From positions 22,428 through 86,427 of the forward strand of contig JALQPE010000461.1 of assembly GCA_030407315.1 (NCBI GenBank): a stretch of DNA of 64,000 nucleotides, written 5' to 3'. The DNA comes from Asparagopsis taxiformis (Eukaryota; Rhodophyta; Florideophyceae; Bonnemaisoniales; Bonnemaisoniaceae). This document shows positions 10,636-21,715 of this stretch, one piece after another. The notes beneath the pieces were generated by a model that ran no database searches, had not been told where the DNA came from, and was given only the letters and a program-made list of their open reading frames with translations. Made by a program: the position numbers and the translations under genes. Numbering within the stretch: position 1 is the first letter of the stretch; each line of letters begins with the position of its first letter.

Positions 10636-11305
10636 ATGACAACTCGATCACGAGCCACCAAGCAAAAACAACAGAGTAGCCACTCACAATCCACTCATAC
10701 CCCTGCTACCCCCTCACAGAACACGCGTTCCCAAACGAAAGCTCGAACTGGGACAGACCATGGCGCACCAACCCGAAAACCAAACCTCCACCAACACCGC
10801 GCCCCCAAAAACCAACTCCACCCCAGCCAAACAATTCTCAAACCCAACATCGCCGTCATACTCCCACAAAAACGCCTACGACCCCAACACCACCCACAAG
10901 TAAACCACACCGCCCCACGGAACAACCAACCCGAACGACCGCGCGACCAACACCCGCGAACAGTCACAAATCGCACACAGCCTCACCAACCAGTGTCAAA
11001 CCCGTCGAAAGAGCACACGAGAAACATAACCGGCCCATCACACGTCCACCTGCCCAATTGCTCCTCCATCACGCACCCATATCTGCTCCGACCACTACAT
11101 CCCAGGTTGAAAACACCACCTCAGCTAAACCCAGAACACGTCACCCGCTTTACGCACCAGATCCAAACGACAGACCACACCCAGCACATGACCTCCACCT
11201 AAAACTCGGTCACCCCAACCCGCAAACCATGCGGCAGATGTGCCGGCACAAACGAATACCGGCACTCGCCCCATATGAACACTTGACTATCCCGGACATG
11301 ACATG
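10636..11305 (+). pseudogene. Copia-1 gag-like and GAG-pre-integrase remnant
   Basis: The frame from 10636 encodes a Thr/Pro/His/Gln-rich low-complexity stretch of no clear family. In another frame, from about 11140 to 11305, DLHLKLGHPNPQTMRQMCRH is a typical GAG-pre-integrase histidine motif. It runs into the first cysteine of the integrase zinc finger (PDMTC), where the 803-bp LTR is inserted. The material between gag and this motif, including protease, appears deleted. Not functional. Confidence 0.6.
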
Positions 11306-12108
11306 TGTGACGCAATTTATTTCGTCGACGCGCGCGCGTTCGCTGCGATTGCGTCGGGATGAATTCGCGTGCATCTATCTTAGTTTGTAAGCGAGCGTAC
11401 GCGTGGCGTTTTGATTACGTGTCACGGAGCGTCGTTGCGAGCGCGTGCGCGCGTACGTTGCCACGAAACCGCGAGTCCGGCGCCACGTGTAGCGCTTTTT
11501 ACGAATTTCCCTCTTATTTCCCTTTTTGGGTTTTTTATGACGAAAGTCTTTTTCCCAAATATTTCCCTTTTTGCGTGCGAGCGAGCGGCCGCCGGCCGGC
11601 CACGTAAGGACAGCCTGTCCTTTAGTAGTTAGCTATTAATGGTCGTTCAGCTTCGCACCTTACCAATAAACAGCTAGCATCTTCGCATCTACGAGTTAAG
11701 CGTTTAGCGAATCGCGAGGACCGATTGCGTTGAAACGTTGCGTGCGGGTTGCTCACGATCGCCGACGTTCGCGTGCGCGTCGTGCATAAACCGATCGTCG
11801 AACCGCGTCGCACCGCGATAGCGCGCGTTGCGTCGCACGCCACCAGGCCAGGGATTTACGACCCCTGTGTGGATCGCGTTGTGCTCGAGTTTACTCGGTG
11901 ATCTCACCCTGAGATCACGGCTTGCGTCGGCCCGCGAATCCCTTGTAGCGATCGTTCCCTACGCGTTCCGCCGTTGTACCACCCGTTCGCCAGCGCGACC
12001 GAGCGACGCGCGAACGCAAGTTCAACCAGCGCGTTACAGTTCACCTCGCCCTGACACGGCTGCAATTCTAGAACTCCCTTAGCGATCGTCACCCCGGCTG
12101 GTCCTACA
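11306..12108 (+). mobile_element. Solo LTR, 803 bp, TSD ACATG, inserted in Copia-1
   Basis: Begins TGTGACGCAATTT and ends GGTCCTACA (TG...CA termini, TGT/ACA inverted). It is flanked by ACATG at 11301-11305 and 12109-12113. Excising it with one TSD restores the integrase zinc-finger frame of the host Copia element. The first 385 bp recur at 4901-5275 and 51064-51331. The last 375 bp recur inverted at 50689-51063. It is GC-rich, with a NotI/FseI-like GCGGCCGCCGGCCGGCC word and an AATAAA at about 11665. No coding capacity of its own; long open frames inside it are compositional. Confidence 0.85.
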
Positions 12109-12720
12109 ACATGCTGCGCGTGCGCCATAGCAAAAATCGAATCCGCACCCCATAAACCGTCCAAACACGACCACCAAATCGGCGCACACATATCATCCGA
12201 CGTCTGCGTGCCTCTACCTACCACCTCCACACAGGGCAACAAGTATTTCGTCACCTTCATTGACACCAAGACGAGATATATAACGGTATACTTCATCAAC
12301 AACCGCACTACCATCCCCGACATTACAGTCAAACACATGGAATACATACACACCATGCAAGGTAAATACCCGCGCTTCTTCCGCACAGATAACGCCCGCG
12401 AATACACCTCATCCACACTACAACAACACCTCTCCCTCAGAGGCATTACCCACATCACAACAGCTCCCTACACACCACAACAAAACAGCATAGCTGAACG
12501 CATCAATCACACACTTATGGACACTGTTCGAGCTACCCTCACCCACAGCAACCTGGACGACAGCAACTGGCAATACGCCATGATGGACGCTTTATTCAAG
12601 CGAATCTTGACTCTACACACCACCACACAAAAGATCCCTTACACCGAATGGCATCAGACTACACCGCACATTGACCGCTTGTTCGCCTCCGGTCAACTAG
12701 GCCACTTACCGGTTACCTAA
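12109..12720 (+). pseudogene. Copia-1 integrase core
   Basis: After the LTR insertion the frame resumes at the second pair of zinc-finger cysteines (CACAIAKI) and continues into an rve-type integrase core. FVTFIDTKTRY, FFRTDNAREYTS and PQQNSIAERINH supply the D, D and E positions. A stop follows HLPVT at 12720. It would insert the element cDNA into chromosomes, but the zinc finger is split by the insertion and the downstream frame is closed. Confidence 0.75.
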
Positions 12721-12885
12721 CCAAAAACGAAACTCGACAACCGCGGCACACTCGTTAGATATCTTACGGCCATCGACCAAGACAACATACTGGTAGCAAA
12801 CGCCTCCACACACCAACCCATCACAATACCCGCTCTGGAATTTCTCCCCTACATCACAACAACCGACCCATCATCGACGACCAAC

Positions 12886-13827
12886 ATGGCATTCCAAGCC
12901 AACACAAAGAAGCTTCCACCTCCCCAAATACCAGAACAAATTACCGCGCACACACCAGCACCGCCCAACCACCGCATCGCGCGCCAATACCCTGACTCAC
13001 AACTCTGGGCCACCGCCCACGACAATGAGTTGACTAAAATCGACAACATGCGCGCAATCCAATGGATACCAAGACACCAGACTCCACCTAACATACGCCC
13101 GCTACCACTCACTATGACGTACAAATTTAAGCGAGATGCCACCGGTCACATCGAGGAACGCAAAGCCCGCTGCGCCGTGCGCGGAGACTTAATGAAACCC
13201 CACATACACTATGATCCGGATGCAACTGCCACCTTCGCCGCAGATAAAACCACAATCCGACTCATACTCGCACACGCCGCAGCCCACCGCCTACCTCTGG
13301 AACATTTTGACATATCCTCGGCCTTCTTACACGAAAAGTTTGAGCACACCAACCCTGTCTTCATAAGACAACACCCCTCCTTCAACGGATCATACCGACA
13401 CGACGCACAAGTCGGTCAGCTGCGGGGAAATCTATACGGCACCCGCCAGGCTGGCCGGATCTTCTCCGATGGCACGCGCAACTTCCTCGCTTCACTAGGA
13501 TACACACAACTTAAATCCGACCCGTGCACGTATACCAAAATCACAGCGGACACACAGGTCATCATCTCAACTACCATCGACGATTTCATCGTTTGCGCCT
13601 CACACACCGATCTCATCTCAGACCTCTACAACAAACTCAAAACCAAATATACCATCAAACGCCTAGGCTCTCCAAAAAAATTACTTAACTGTAAAATTAG
13701 CCGCACCAAACACGGCATCCACATTTCCCAACCACATGTTATCGACTCCATCATCTCGAAAACGAGAATGACCGATGCCAAACCGCTGGAACACCTGTAC
13801 TCCGACGGCATCGATTTATCCCCCTAA
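12886..13827 (+). pseudogene. Copia-1 reverse transcriptase
   Basis: A 313-aa frame matching the Copia RT domain (RVT_2). It has an ARCAVRGDLMKP entry segment, the FDISSAFLHE motif, the LYGTRQAGR motif and TTIDDFIVCA at the catalytic box, where most Copia RTs have YVDD. It ends in a stop at 13827 in the thumb/connection region; RNase H follows in another frame. The upstream part (12721-12885) is in a shifted frame. The substitution and stops indicate decay. Confidence 0.75.
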
Positions 13828-13839
13828 AGGAGGACGACG

Positions 13840-14545
13840 AGATCGACTCGACCACGGCAACCACTTACCGAGAAACACTTGGCGGATTGCGTTACCTAAC
13901 GGACTCTACCCGTCCGGACATTCAGTTCTACACGAACTCACTGTCTCGTGCCAACCACAAACCAACAGACCGACACTGGAAGCTCCTTAAGCGACTAGTA
14001 CGCTTCCTCAAACACACTCGTCACAAGGTAATCTACATGAACAACACTCCAACCACAGACACGCTAGTCTCCTACTCGGACTCAGACTTCGCCAACGACA
14101 CAGCCACCAGGAAGTCCATATCTGGATCGGTACACACTCTACATGGCGCACCAATACATAGGACATCGCAGTGCCAATCCCTGGTAGCAACAAGCACATG
14201 TGAAGCAGAAACAATCGCCGCATCTGAAGCCGTACGCCAAACCAATTGGCTCGGCACTATACTCAAGGAATTACGGCTCATTAACTCTAATCAGGCGATC
14301 CTCATGTATGTAGATTCACAATCTGCCATTACCATCGCAAAAAGCACGGCGCCCACCTAGCGACACAAGTTCATCGACATTCGCCACCATCACCTACTGG
14401 ACAACGTCCAATCCGGCAGAATTAACCTCCAATACCTTCCCTCACAAAAAAATGCTCGCGGACATATTCACAAAGCCACTCACAAAACAGCCATTCCTAT
14501 CCCTCACCTCGTCCCTATCCATACAAGACCATGAGCCACCTCACA
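13840..14545 (+). pseudogene. Copia-1 connection and RNase H
   Basis: The frame 13887-14360 carries the Copia RNase H signature: RYLTDSTRPDI, then SDSDFANDTATRKS with its catalytic aspartates, ATSTCEAETIAASEAV and YVDSQSAI. A TAG at 14358-14360 cuts the domain before its last motif. The expected end (RHKFIDIRHHHL, then MLADIFTKPL) follows in the same and neighbouring frames up to about 14545. Confidence 0.75.
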
Positions 14546-14583
14546 CTACCACATCACTCCCCGCCCCTGGGCGACAGGGGGAG

Positions 14584-14760
14584 TGTCAGGACGCTAACTC
14601 AACGAAATGTCGCCCAGCGACGACTCGCTCCAGACAGGACGCTAACTCATCAAATGAAACTAACACTGACAAGTACACTGAGAATCACTACACTGACAAG
14701 GCGACAAGTATTAAGAATAGTATTTAAGAACACTGACGTTAGGATCAATAAACGGACGAC
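14584..14760 (+). repeat. Copia-1 3' LTR start (partial)
   Basis: TGTCAGGACGCTAACTCA follows directly on the polypurine tract. The word AGGACGCTAACTCA is repeated once about 56 bp later. The 3' end was not located, and there is no second LTR in the window for comparison. Confidence 0.45.
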
Positions 14761-15699
14761 GGTGACGGAGATCATCCGCACTACAGAGGGGAAGCATAGA
14801 AGTGTCATAAATGATATAACATTTCGTATATTTGATTCGGAAATGCTCAATTTAAAAACCCACGAAACTGGCAACAAATTACGCAGTCCTATTTACAGTT
14901 TCTGCGTGCGTCAGCATCGCACATTATAATTTCTCATTGCTTTCCATTTTTTTGAAAGTTTTTAAAATGTTTTTGGATCTAAACCAAGGAACCGACCACT
15001 CCGCCGTTGCTCCCGTCCAAAACACCCAAGATGCTGCAATTGCGACGATGACTGTCACTTCTCCAACATCCGTCTTTCAATCATGAAACACGCGGGTGGA
15101 CAAGTATTGTGATGGACAGAGATTGAATGATGGCCGACTCATGTCCCTGGGTGGTTTCGCCGCCAAATACGACGTCGATTGACTAGGGATGAGCCGGTCC
15201 GGAATACGAGCGATGCGCTAAGGGTAAGCGCGATTGCAAGATGGATCGAGGCGTCATTCAACTTTTCATGCCCGTCTATGATCAAAAGACATGTCGCACA
15301 GATGCCGAAAACGCATTCTTCTCATTGTCTCGCATCATCGCCGGGTGTCACGCATCTAATCTTTCGAAGTACGGTCTTGGCGCACGACGATTCCCACATT
15401 CCTGATCTCGAGTGCTTTCGTCCCGGTCTTGCAGGTATCAAGGGTAATGTCAGCAATGGCCTTTAATGATAATGTACGATGTTGCGCGCAGAGCGGCATG
15501 AACATGGCGCGAATCTGTTCACAAACGATGAGACAAGACAAAGTCATGGGGTGGGCGGGTACACATGTCTATAACGGTTTAAAAATTTGTAACAATTCCG
15601 TCTGCCTTGATCTCATCAGGGGCATTCCCGCCGATTCAAAGGAGACATGAGCAACATGAGCCGATGACGTGGACATTATCTCCACCAGCACCCTCGATA
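14761..15699. other. Intergenic, no gene seen
   Basis: Short open frames only, none with a recognisable domain. It contains whatever remains of the Copia-1 LTR end and the 3' flank of the LamG-like gene. Confidence 0.5.
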
Positions 15700-16983
15700 C
15701 TAGCCAATACTCAAAATGAATAATGCCTTCAACCGGCCGACGAACCGAACACCGTCCGGCTGATCACCCTTCATACCGACGTCATAAAATTCGCGATCAC
15801 TTGTTTGCACGTCTACTTCATTACCAGCCGCTTCTGACTTCTCGCCGGTCGCGACCACTTTACCATTCACAAACAACTTGCACACGCCGAGTTGGCGGTT
15901 CCACGAAACTGATAAATAGGACCACATATTAACCTTGACCACGCCGCCTTCCAAATAGACCAGATCACTTTCCTGCTGCACATTTCTGCGCAGAATAATT
16001 TGCATCTTATACGATCCGTCCTCCTCCACCGGGATCAAACTGAACATGAACGACCACCATTTCGTCCAGTCGGAGAACACAGTCATATTCCGATTGCGAA
16101 AGCCGTTTGGATTGACATAGATTCCAATGGTGAAATCACCGCCCTGAAAATTCACCGCAGGCACTTTAACATTCCCCTTATCACCCAAAATGACGCCTTC
16201 ATCCGCCCAGATGGCGTCGCCTTGCAGCTGCGTCTTCTCGTCCCCCACAAAGTCGGGGCGCTTCAAATACACGGCCATGACGTTGCGCATGCCGGGTTCA
16301 TAGGGCACGGTACGTAGAAACGGGCCCTTTTCGAGCTTTCTTGCGCATCCGAGCGCTTCGAGTTCGTCCGTGGGCACGACTGAGCCCTGTGCAATGACGA
16401 GATTCTTTATCTGCCCGACGAAATACGCGACATTCTCATCGTCCTTGGAGTCCAATTTGATGCCGACTTCATGATATTGATGATCATTACCCTGCACACG
16501 AATCTCATTATGCTGAAACGCGGCATCCCTCTTCTTCGGGTCGGCGATCAACTCGCCGTTTTTGTACACAAGACATTCGAAACCGTCCCACGACACGGCG
16601 AGACAGGACCATTCATCGGGCTTGATGCGACCAACGGCGTTGGCGATCATCGACTCATTGCCGTTCAATTCGCGGCGCAATATCACAACCATCTGATACT
16701 CGTCGTCGCGCGGACGCAGATATAAGCGGAAGGACCAGCAACGCGTCCAGTCGGAGAAGATGTGCATGGTTTTATCATGGCCAGCTTTGGGGTTGACGGA
16801 GACGCCGAAGGAGAATGGATCGGATTGAAAATGATGCGCGGGCACCTGCGCGTAGCCGTTACCTGAAAGCTTTATGCCGCCGTCGTCGGACCATGCCGCG
16901 TCGCCGTGCAGAAGCGTGCCCGCGTCGCCCGCCGCGTCCGCGGAGACGAGGTAGGTGCCGAGGACTTTGAAATCGTCTTTCAT
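15700..16983 (-). CDS. Two-domain LamG/ConA-like jelly-roll protein
   Basis: 427 aa without signal peptide or membrane segment. It holds two copies of a roughly 200-residue LamG/concanavalin-A-like beta-sandwich. Each copy has the order GDA.W.D.G, VPA..FQ..F..G..VNP, MT.FSDWT..WSF, ILRR, W..L.VSW and a short GQ/GR-L closing strand (domain 1 about residues 8-205, domain 2 about 235-425). Such folds usually bind glycans or proteins; no catalytic glucanase motif (ExDxxE) is visible, so binding is the more likely role. It is a paralogue of the gene at 20377-21663. The start is supported by a TATA box 49-55 bp upstream. Intronless. Confidence 0.8.
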   Translation of the reverse strand: MKDDFKVLGTYLVSADAAGDAGTLLHGDAAWSDDGGIKLSGNGYAQVPAHHFQSDPFSFGVSVNPKAGHDKTMHIFSDWTRCWSFRLYLRPRDDEYQMVVILRRELNGNESMIANAVGRIKPDEWSCLAVSWDGFECLVYKNGELIADPKKRDAAFQHNEIRVQGNDHQYHEVGIKLDSKDDENVAYFVGQIKNLVIAQGSVVPTDELEALGCARKLEKGPFLRTVPYEPGMRNVMAVYLKRPDFVGDEKTQLQGDAIWADEGVILGDKGNVKVPAVNFQGGDFTIGIYVNPNGFRNRNMTVFSDWTKWWSFMFSLIPVEEDGSYKMQIILRRNVQQESDLVYLEGGVVKVNMWSYLSVSWNRQLGVCKLFVNGKVVATGEKSEAAGNEVDVQTSDREFYDVGMKGDQPDGVRFVGRLKALFILSIG

Positions 16984-17031
16984 GCTGGATGTGGTGCTGG
17001 AGATTGGTTGGGACGCGGTTTGTTCAGGGTG

Positions 17032-17038
17032 TTTTATA
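17032..17038 (-). promoter_or_regulatory. TATA box of the 15700-16983 gene
   Basis: TATAAAA on the minus strand, 49-55 bp before the ATG at 16983. Confidence 0.5.
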
Positions 17039-18870
17039 GCGAGATTGTGCCGATTCGGATGCGCTAAGAGAGAAATTGTTTATCTGCGCTGCCTGTTGCC
17101 ATTGGGATACGTGAGATTTACTCGGTGATGATTGGCTGTACCATTGGTGGATCGCGTGTGATTGGACCACGTGGTGCTGGTTACGGACGCGTCAGGAGGG
17201 TAGCCCGAATTATCTGAAATATTAATTTTGGTATCGACCTACTCGCTGCGTATCATACCCGGTCAGACAGTCACGCGACTTTGCGGCATCTGATTGTAAG
17301 GTACAATGTGTCCAATCTTGTCTGGAAGAATCAAATAAACTAATTCGTGGGATACACTGGATTTCCAAACGCACGAGTGTAACTCAGCCATCTGGCATCG
17401 AGACTGTCATTTCTCGCAATTGCTTTTCCTTCACCTCTCATACTCCATCCACAGTATAGATCATGAGAGAGAAACATAACCTATATGTACCCCAACATTC
17501 CGCTTTGTAACCATTCCATTACAAATTTGCAAGTCTCATTCTAGCCAGATACCGACATCATACCATGATACGTGAACACATTTTCTTCGACCCACATCTG
17601 ATCACATTCCAAATCACCCCCGCAATCATTTTGTGCAATGCCGCATCTTTCTCCCAAATGGCTGCCATGAAAAAGGCAATCGCCGATGCCAACGGACATC
17701 TATGACTTGTTGCTCATGGGAACTCGAGCTTCTAATATGGATGACACAAGATAGCAAAGCCGAACCAGATAAGCTCAACGCAGTGATGCCCAAAGAGTGC
17801 AGGCGTGACTGAACATCCCTGCCTCTCAGTTCCAATACTCTCAATCTATCCGTATTGACACTCGATGACATTCCCTGTTGGTCGGCCTGACCCTGTTTGC
17901 GACAATTTCTGTAATGTATAGTGTCGGAGGGAAATGCGGCGGTTGCATCTGGGATAGTCCATGACTGTATCCTTCTGCCTTCTTTCTCAACCGCCAAGGA
18001 GAGCATACAGTTTTCTGTTGCAGACTCGATAGCAATTGTGAACATAGACTACCTATGCCGCTCCACCATCCTCTGGGACGTGCCAGCGAGACTAGACTAC
18101 TTGTGTACATTGAAAGCTTTTCTTCCGGAAGGGTTCTCTTTATGTCTTTCCTTTCCGAAGGCTGGGAGATCATTCCTGTCGCGGAACGCACAGGTCGCTA
18201 TCAAGCATCCCAGACTTGAACCGCCACTCGAGATGGCGCGACTACCAGGTTTCCGTGCTGCGAAAAAATTGAATCCCCACCGCCCCCGCTACAGTGTGGA
18301 CGGTAGCAAAGTCCAGCAATATATTGGAAAATGCAACCTACGCTGCCAAACTGGGATGCGTATGCTTTCCTCGCGAACGGAAGAATAATACATGGCCATG
18401 TAAGGTTTTCTAGTTTTCCACCCTCAGCGAGCTCTTATATATGTGGAGCCAGTAAAGCGACTCTGAACCCCATCTGCTCAGTTTCTGCTCAACCTGAAGA
18501 GAGAAGATCTATCAATGAAGTAGCACAGTAGAATAGAGAGATATGGGAAATATGTGCAGCCAGACTAGATGGCATCGATTCGATACATCACAATTCCTCA
18601 TACCTCGGTAGTGTCATCCACTCATTTTCTTCGCTGTATTCTCTTTTCCTCGAAGATTCATTACGTTATACAACATATTCCTAGCGTCAGATAGTTTTGA
18701 ACAAATATATGTCGCATGGAGCACTAAGATACCTTACAACATCTGGTCGATACATAAAGGAAAGTTCAATTTATCAAATGATGAAAACGATGGGGGGAGA
18801 TCTTTCTATCGAGTTGCTTACCGATTGAGTTGATGGAAAACCAAAACAATCAGATGGCAAAATACTCTAC
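17039..18870. other. Intergenic; no convincing gene
   Basis: Overlapping frames on both strands at 17626-18388 (118-155 codons) have no recognisable motif and contradict one another. I cannot support any of them. The rest is AT-rich and closed in all frames. Confidence 0.5.
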
Positions 18871-19773
18871 TTAAAGAGCGACAGGGAAAGTGAATACACT
18901 ACCGGGGATGATATTATCGTTATCCTGGTTAGAAACACCATTTCTCGACTCCGTAAGCTCTCCGTCAATGTAGATATAGATCCCCCATCGCGTGCTACCA
19001 TTTCCACAGTTGGAAAAATGACGTGCCTGGAATCTGTATACACCGTTCTGAATCGTCGGAGGATTCCGGTACACAACTCTCTCGCGACGAAGACCACTCC
19101 GAAGTCTGCATAGATCTCGCACATCCTCAAGAAGAGTTCCAGATTCACTAGATGGATTATCGGCATCCACAAGATCATTGTCTGGTTCAAACACTTGAAG
19201 ATCCAGATCATCTCCAGAATCCCATTCCAATTCCACTTGTAATCTCGGCACTACTGTCCTGAAAGCCACGCAATCTTGGGGTCGGTTGCTCAAGAAACCG
19301 GGGTTGCCATTGATCAGATCATAATCGGTGATGGGTAACGTAACACAAAGTCCATTAGCGAGTACATTCTGGTTTCCTTCTAGATACATTGAGCCCACTC
19401 CTGATTGACGTGTTCCAGGAATATCAAAGGCGCCGAAGAAATTGCTAGGGAAAGTTCCTGCCCCGAAGACAGTGCTAATCGGTCCAGGAACAATCCCAGG
19501 TCGGGACACCAGAGCTTCTCCAGTGGAGATGATGCGTCCTACTCGGTTGGGGCCATTTCGCTTGCAGATTGGACCTGTGAGAGAGACGTTTCCAATTCCG
19601 AGAAACACTGTTGAATCATTCTCACAGAATTCAAAAAGACATTGTTGGCCACAATTGACGAATTGACGGGTACTGGTGTTTAGCTTCTTTGCGGTCTTTT
19701 TGACCTTGACGGGTTTGGAGACGGCGAGTGTGATGAAAGCAATGAGCAGAGCCAAGTAGGTAAACGTCTTCAT
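18871..19773 (-). CDS. Secreted protein with DUF2135-like C-terminal region
   Basis: 300 aa. Residues 1-19 (MKTFTYLALLIAFITLAVS) are a clear signal peptide, followed by a basic stretch (KPVKVKKTAKK) and a Cys-containing domain (NCGQQCLFEFCEND). The C-terminal half has LEWDSGDDLDLQVFEPDND, which resembles the LxWxxxxDLDLHVxxPxG core of YfaP/DUF2135-type beta domains, then paired cysteines and a GIYIYIDG strand. It is probably extracellular, in the wall or matrix. It lies between the two LamG-like genes on the same strand, separated by 1.0-1.9 kb of DNA, so a shared operon is not implied. A TATA box lies 68-75 bp upstream. The function is unknown. Confidence 0.75.
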   Translation of the reverse strand: MKTFTYLALLIAFITLAVSKPVKVKKTAKKLNTSTRQFVNCGQQCLFEFCENDSTVFLGIGNVSLTGPICKRNGPNRVGRIISTGEALVSRPGIVPGPISTVFGAGTFPSNFFGAFDIPGTRQSGVGSMYLEGNQNVLANGLCVTLPITDYDLINGNPGFLSNRPQDCVAFRTVVPRLQVELEWDSGDDLDLQVFEPDNDLVDADNPSSESGTLLEDVRDLCRLRSGLRRERVVYRNPPTIQNGVYRFQARHFSNCGNGSTRWGIYIYIDGELTESRNGVSNQDNDNIIPGSVFTFPVAL

Positions 19774-19840
19774 GATGAGATTTGGTGTTTGTGTGTGTCT
19801 GTGTGAAGTGAGTCGAACAAGTTGAGCAAAGTCGGACGCG

Positions 19841-19848
19841 TATTTATA
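19841..19848 (-). promoter_or_regulatory. TATA box of the 18871-19773 gene
   Basis: TATAAATA on the minus strand, 68-75 bp before the ATG. Confidence 0.55.
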
Positions 19849-20376
19849 AAGAAGATTTGAGGTATCTCAAGGCAAAGATTCGATTTGTGGAGAAAGTGCG
19901 TCATGGACTATGCGACACCTCTGCACAAGCGATTGCATCATATAAAGATATTTTGTGGAGAAATGATAGTTGATAACACGCAATTGTTGCGGAGGGATCT
20001 AGAAATTTTGAGTGAAGGTACGCGATGGTGTGGAGCAGTTGATCGTGGCGCTATTTTTATCAAGCCAAATGGAGGCGGACTACGCTTGGATCAGATGGAT
20101 AATTCGGGAGTGTATAATTGACGGTTGATATATAGTTTGTGCAGTGCCGCTGCAAAGTCTCGCAATCACGCAACTCTTCTGGATTTGTGCTTGTCAATTG
20201 TGTGATATTTGTTCACTCCAATGAAATCTGTTATAGTCAGATGATAATTATAGTTGTAGAGTCTGTTCCAAAATGATCATTGTCATTCGATGATCAGAGA
20301 GCTGATGATAACAACACGTTTTTTTACTTCAACATTGCATATATGAAATGACAAAATCGCCAGAATAGCTGAAAAC
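19849..20376. other. Intergenic, no gene seen
   Basis: The 78-aa plus-strand frame at 19885-20121 has no recognisable motif. Nothing else noted. Confidence 0.5.
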
Positions 20377-21663
20377 CTACTGAATTGGTGCGGCTCCCTT
20401 CAAGAGCAGCATGCCGCCCAACCTGCCGACAAAGTATTCGCCATCGCCATCGCCCCTGCATCCGATCTCATGCGTCTTGTGGTTATTTCTCTGGATCACT
20501 CTCTCTATCCCCGCCCTCTTTCTCCGCTTCCCGGTGACTTCCAATCTGCCGTTGACCATTATTTTGCACACACCCAGCTTTCCATCCCACGAGACGGCAA
20601 CGAAAGACCATTCATTCGGCTTGACAATTGCGCCGCTCAATCGAACGAGCGGTCTCCCAAATTTGTGTATATCCCGACGGAGAACCACACGCACTTCATA
20701 CGCCTCCTCCTCATCGATCGGAACCAGACTAAACAGAAACGACCACCACTTTTTCCAATCACTGTACAATGTCATCACCCTCGCCGTGTATCCATTCGGG
20801 TTGATCCACATGCCAAACGTAAAGTCATCGTCTTGAAAATGAACAGCTGGCACCTTTACACCGCCCTGGCCTCGTAATATGACACAGTTTTTGCCCCATA
20901 CACAATCTCCTTCTAGAACTGTGTCAGCGTCTTCAACCGAGTCCTCGCCGATGAGACGTCTCGCAAGTAGGTTGGTTTTACCAATTTCAAATGGCAATTG
21001 CGTCGGCATACAATCCGCTTCATACTTGGTCTCATAACCGATCATATCGAACCCGTCAAAGTGACTTATCGCTTCTTTCGCAATCGACAAATTTTTCATC
21101 TGTCCAACGAAAAACTGACTAGACGAGTCCAACTTGACGCCAACCTGATGCGTCGCATGATTGTTACCCTGAACACGCATTTCCGATCCTGCCAGTTTGG
21201 ATTTCAACACCTGGCGTTGCAGAATGGCATTGATATAAATTTTACACATTCCCGATTCACCGTTCCACGACACAGCAATCGTGGACCATTGATCCGGTTT
21301 GACGAGAGGCACATCATCGACAAACAGTAAACTAGCGTCCGGAGCGACTTCGCGTCGGAGATCAACGGCAACTGCATAGCCGGCGTGCACGGGTTTGAGA
21401 TACGAACGAAAGGAGTATGGATACGTCCAATCGCTGTACAGATACATCGAGTGGTGCTGATCGGCGCGCGGTTTGACAGATACGGAGAAGGAGAATTCGG
21501 AGCACTGCATGTGGACAGCGGGCACTTGCACATGGCCGGTGCCGTTGAACGTGACGCCGCCGTCGTCAGCCCATCGTGCATCGGCGTGCAAAATTGTGTG
21601 GCGATCGGCGGGTGCGTGCGCGTCCACAAGGTAGGTCGCTTCGGGAAGTATGCGGGGCGCCAT
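20377..21663 (-). CDS. Two-domain LamG/ConA-like jelly-roll protein, paralogue
   Basis: About 428 aa from the ATG at 21663 (MAPRILPEATYLVDAH). This start aligns with the start of the paralogue at 15700-16983. An upstream in-frame ATG at 21774 would add 37 basic residues that have no counterpart and would overlap the TATA-like element. Two LamG-like domains (about 10-205 and 230-428) repeat the same motifs: MYLYSDWTYPYSF and MTLYSDWKKWWSF, W..IAVSWNG and WSFVAVSWDG, and RVQGNNHATHQVG. There is no signal peptide and no ExDxxE glucanase site. It is probably a cytosolic or unconventionally exported glycan- or protein-binding protein. The two genes likely arose by duplication, with the secreted-protein gene between them. 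Confidence 0.8.
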   Translation of the reverse strand: MAPRILPEATYLVDAHAPADRHTILHADARWADDGGVTFNGTGHVQVPAVHMQCSEFSFSVSVKPRADQHHSMYLYSDWTYPYSFRSYLKPVHAGYAVAVDLRREVAPDASLLFVDDVPLVKPDQWSTIAVSWNGESGMCKIYINAILQRQVLKSKLAGSEMRVQGNNHATHQVGVKLDSSSQFFVGQMKNLSIAKEAISHFDGFDMIGYETKYEADCMPTQLPFEIGKTNLLARRLIGEDSVEDADTVLEGDCVWGKNCVILRGQGGVKVPAVHFQDDDFTFGMWINPNGYTARVMTLYSDWKKWWSFLFSLVPIDEEEAYEVRVVLRRDIHKFGRPLVRLSGAIVKPNEWSFVAVSWDGKLGVCKIMVNGRLEVTGKRRKRAGIERVIQRNNHKTHEIGCRGDGDGEYFVGRLGGMLLLKGAAPIQ

Positions 21664-21708
21664 TGTTGCGACGAGCGCGACATGTGGTGGTTTGTTTTCG
21701 CGCGCACA

Positions 21709-21715
21709 TGTTATA
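21709..21715 (-). promoter_or_regulatory. TATA-like box of the 20377-21663 gene
   Basis: TATAACA on the minus strand, 46-52 bp before the ATG at 21663, the same spacing as in the paralogue. It supports that start over the one at 21774. Confidence 0.4.

Larger units (their letters stand above)
10516..14760 (+). mobile_element. Decayed Ty1/copia retrotransposon (Copia-1)
   Basis: In order it holds a low-complexity gag-like frame, a GAG-pre-integrase segment, an integrase core, a reverse transcriptase and an RNase H. This integrase-before-RT order defines Copia. It is followed by a purine-rich tract (GGGCGACAGGGGGAG) and an LTR-like start TGTCAGGACGC at 14584. The frames are split by stops and shifts, the protease and most of gag are missing, and an 803-bp solo LTR is inserted at 11306-12108. 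No matching 5' LTR was found before the satellite at 10515, so the left end is truncated. The right end is approximate. Confidence 0.8.

Noticed and set aside
11359..12458. Several open frames of 66-184 aa
   Set aside because: GC-rich solo LTR sequence and the antisense of integrase; no domain.
18150..18240. tRNA-like T-loop word near GACTTGAACC
   Set aside because: No matching acceptor or anticodon stem could be built around it.
17626..18388. Three overlapping frames on both strands
   Set aside because: Mutually exclusive, without motifs or promoter; a decayed gene cannot be excluded.
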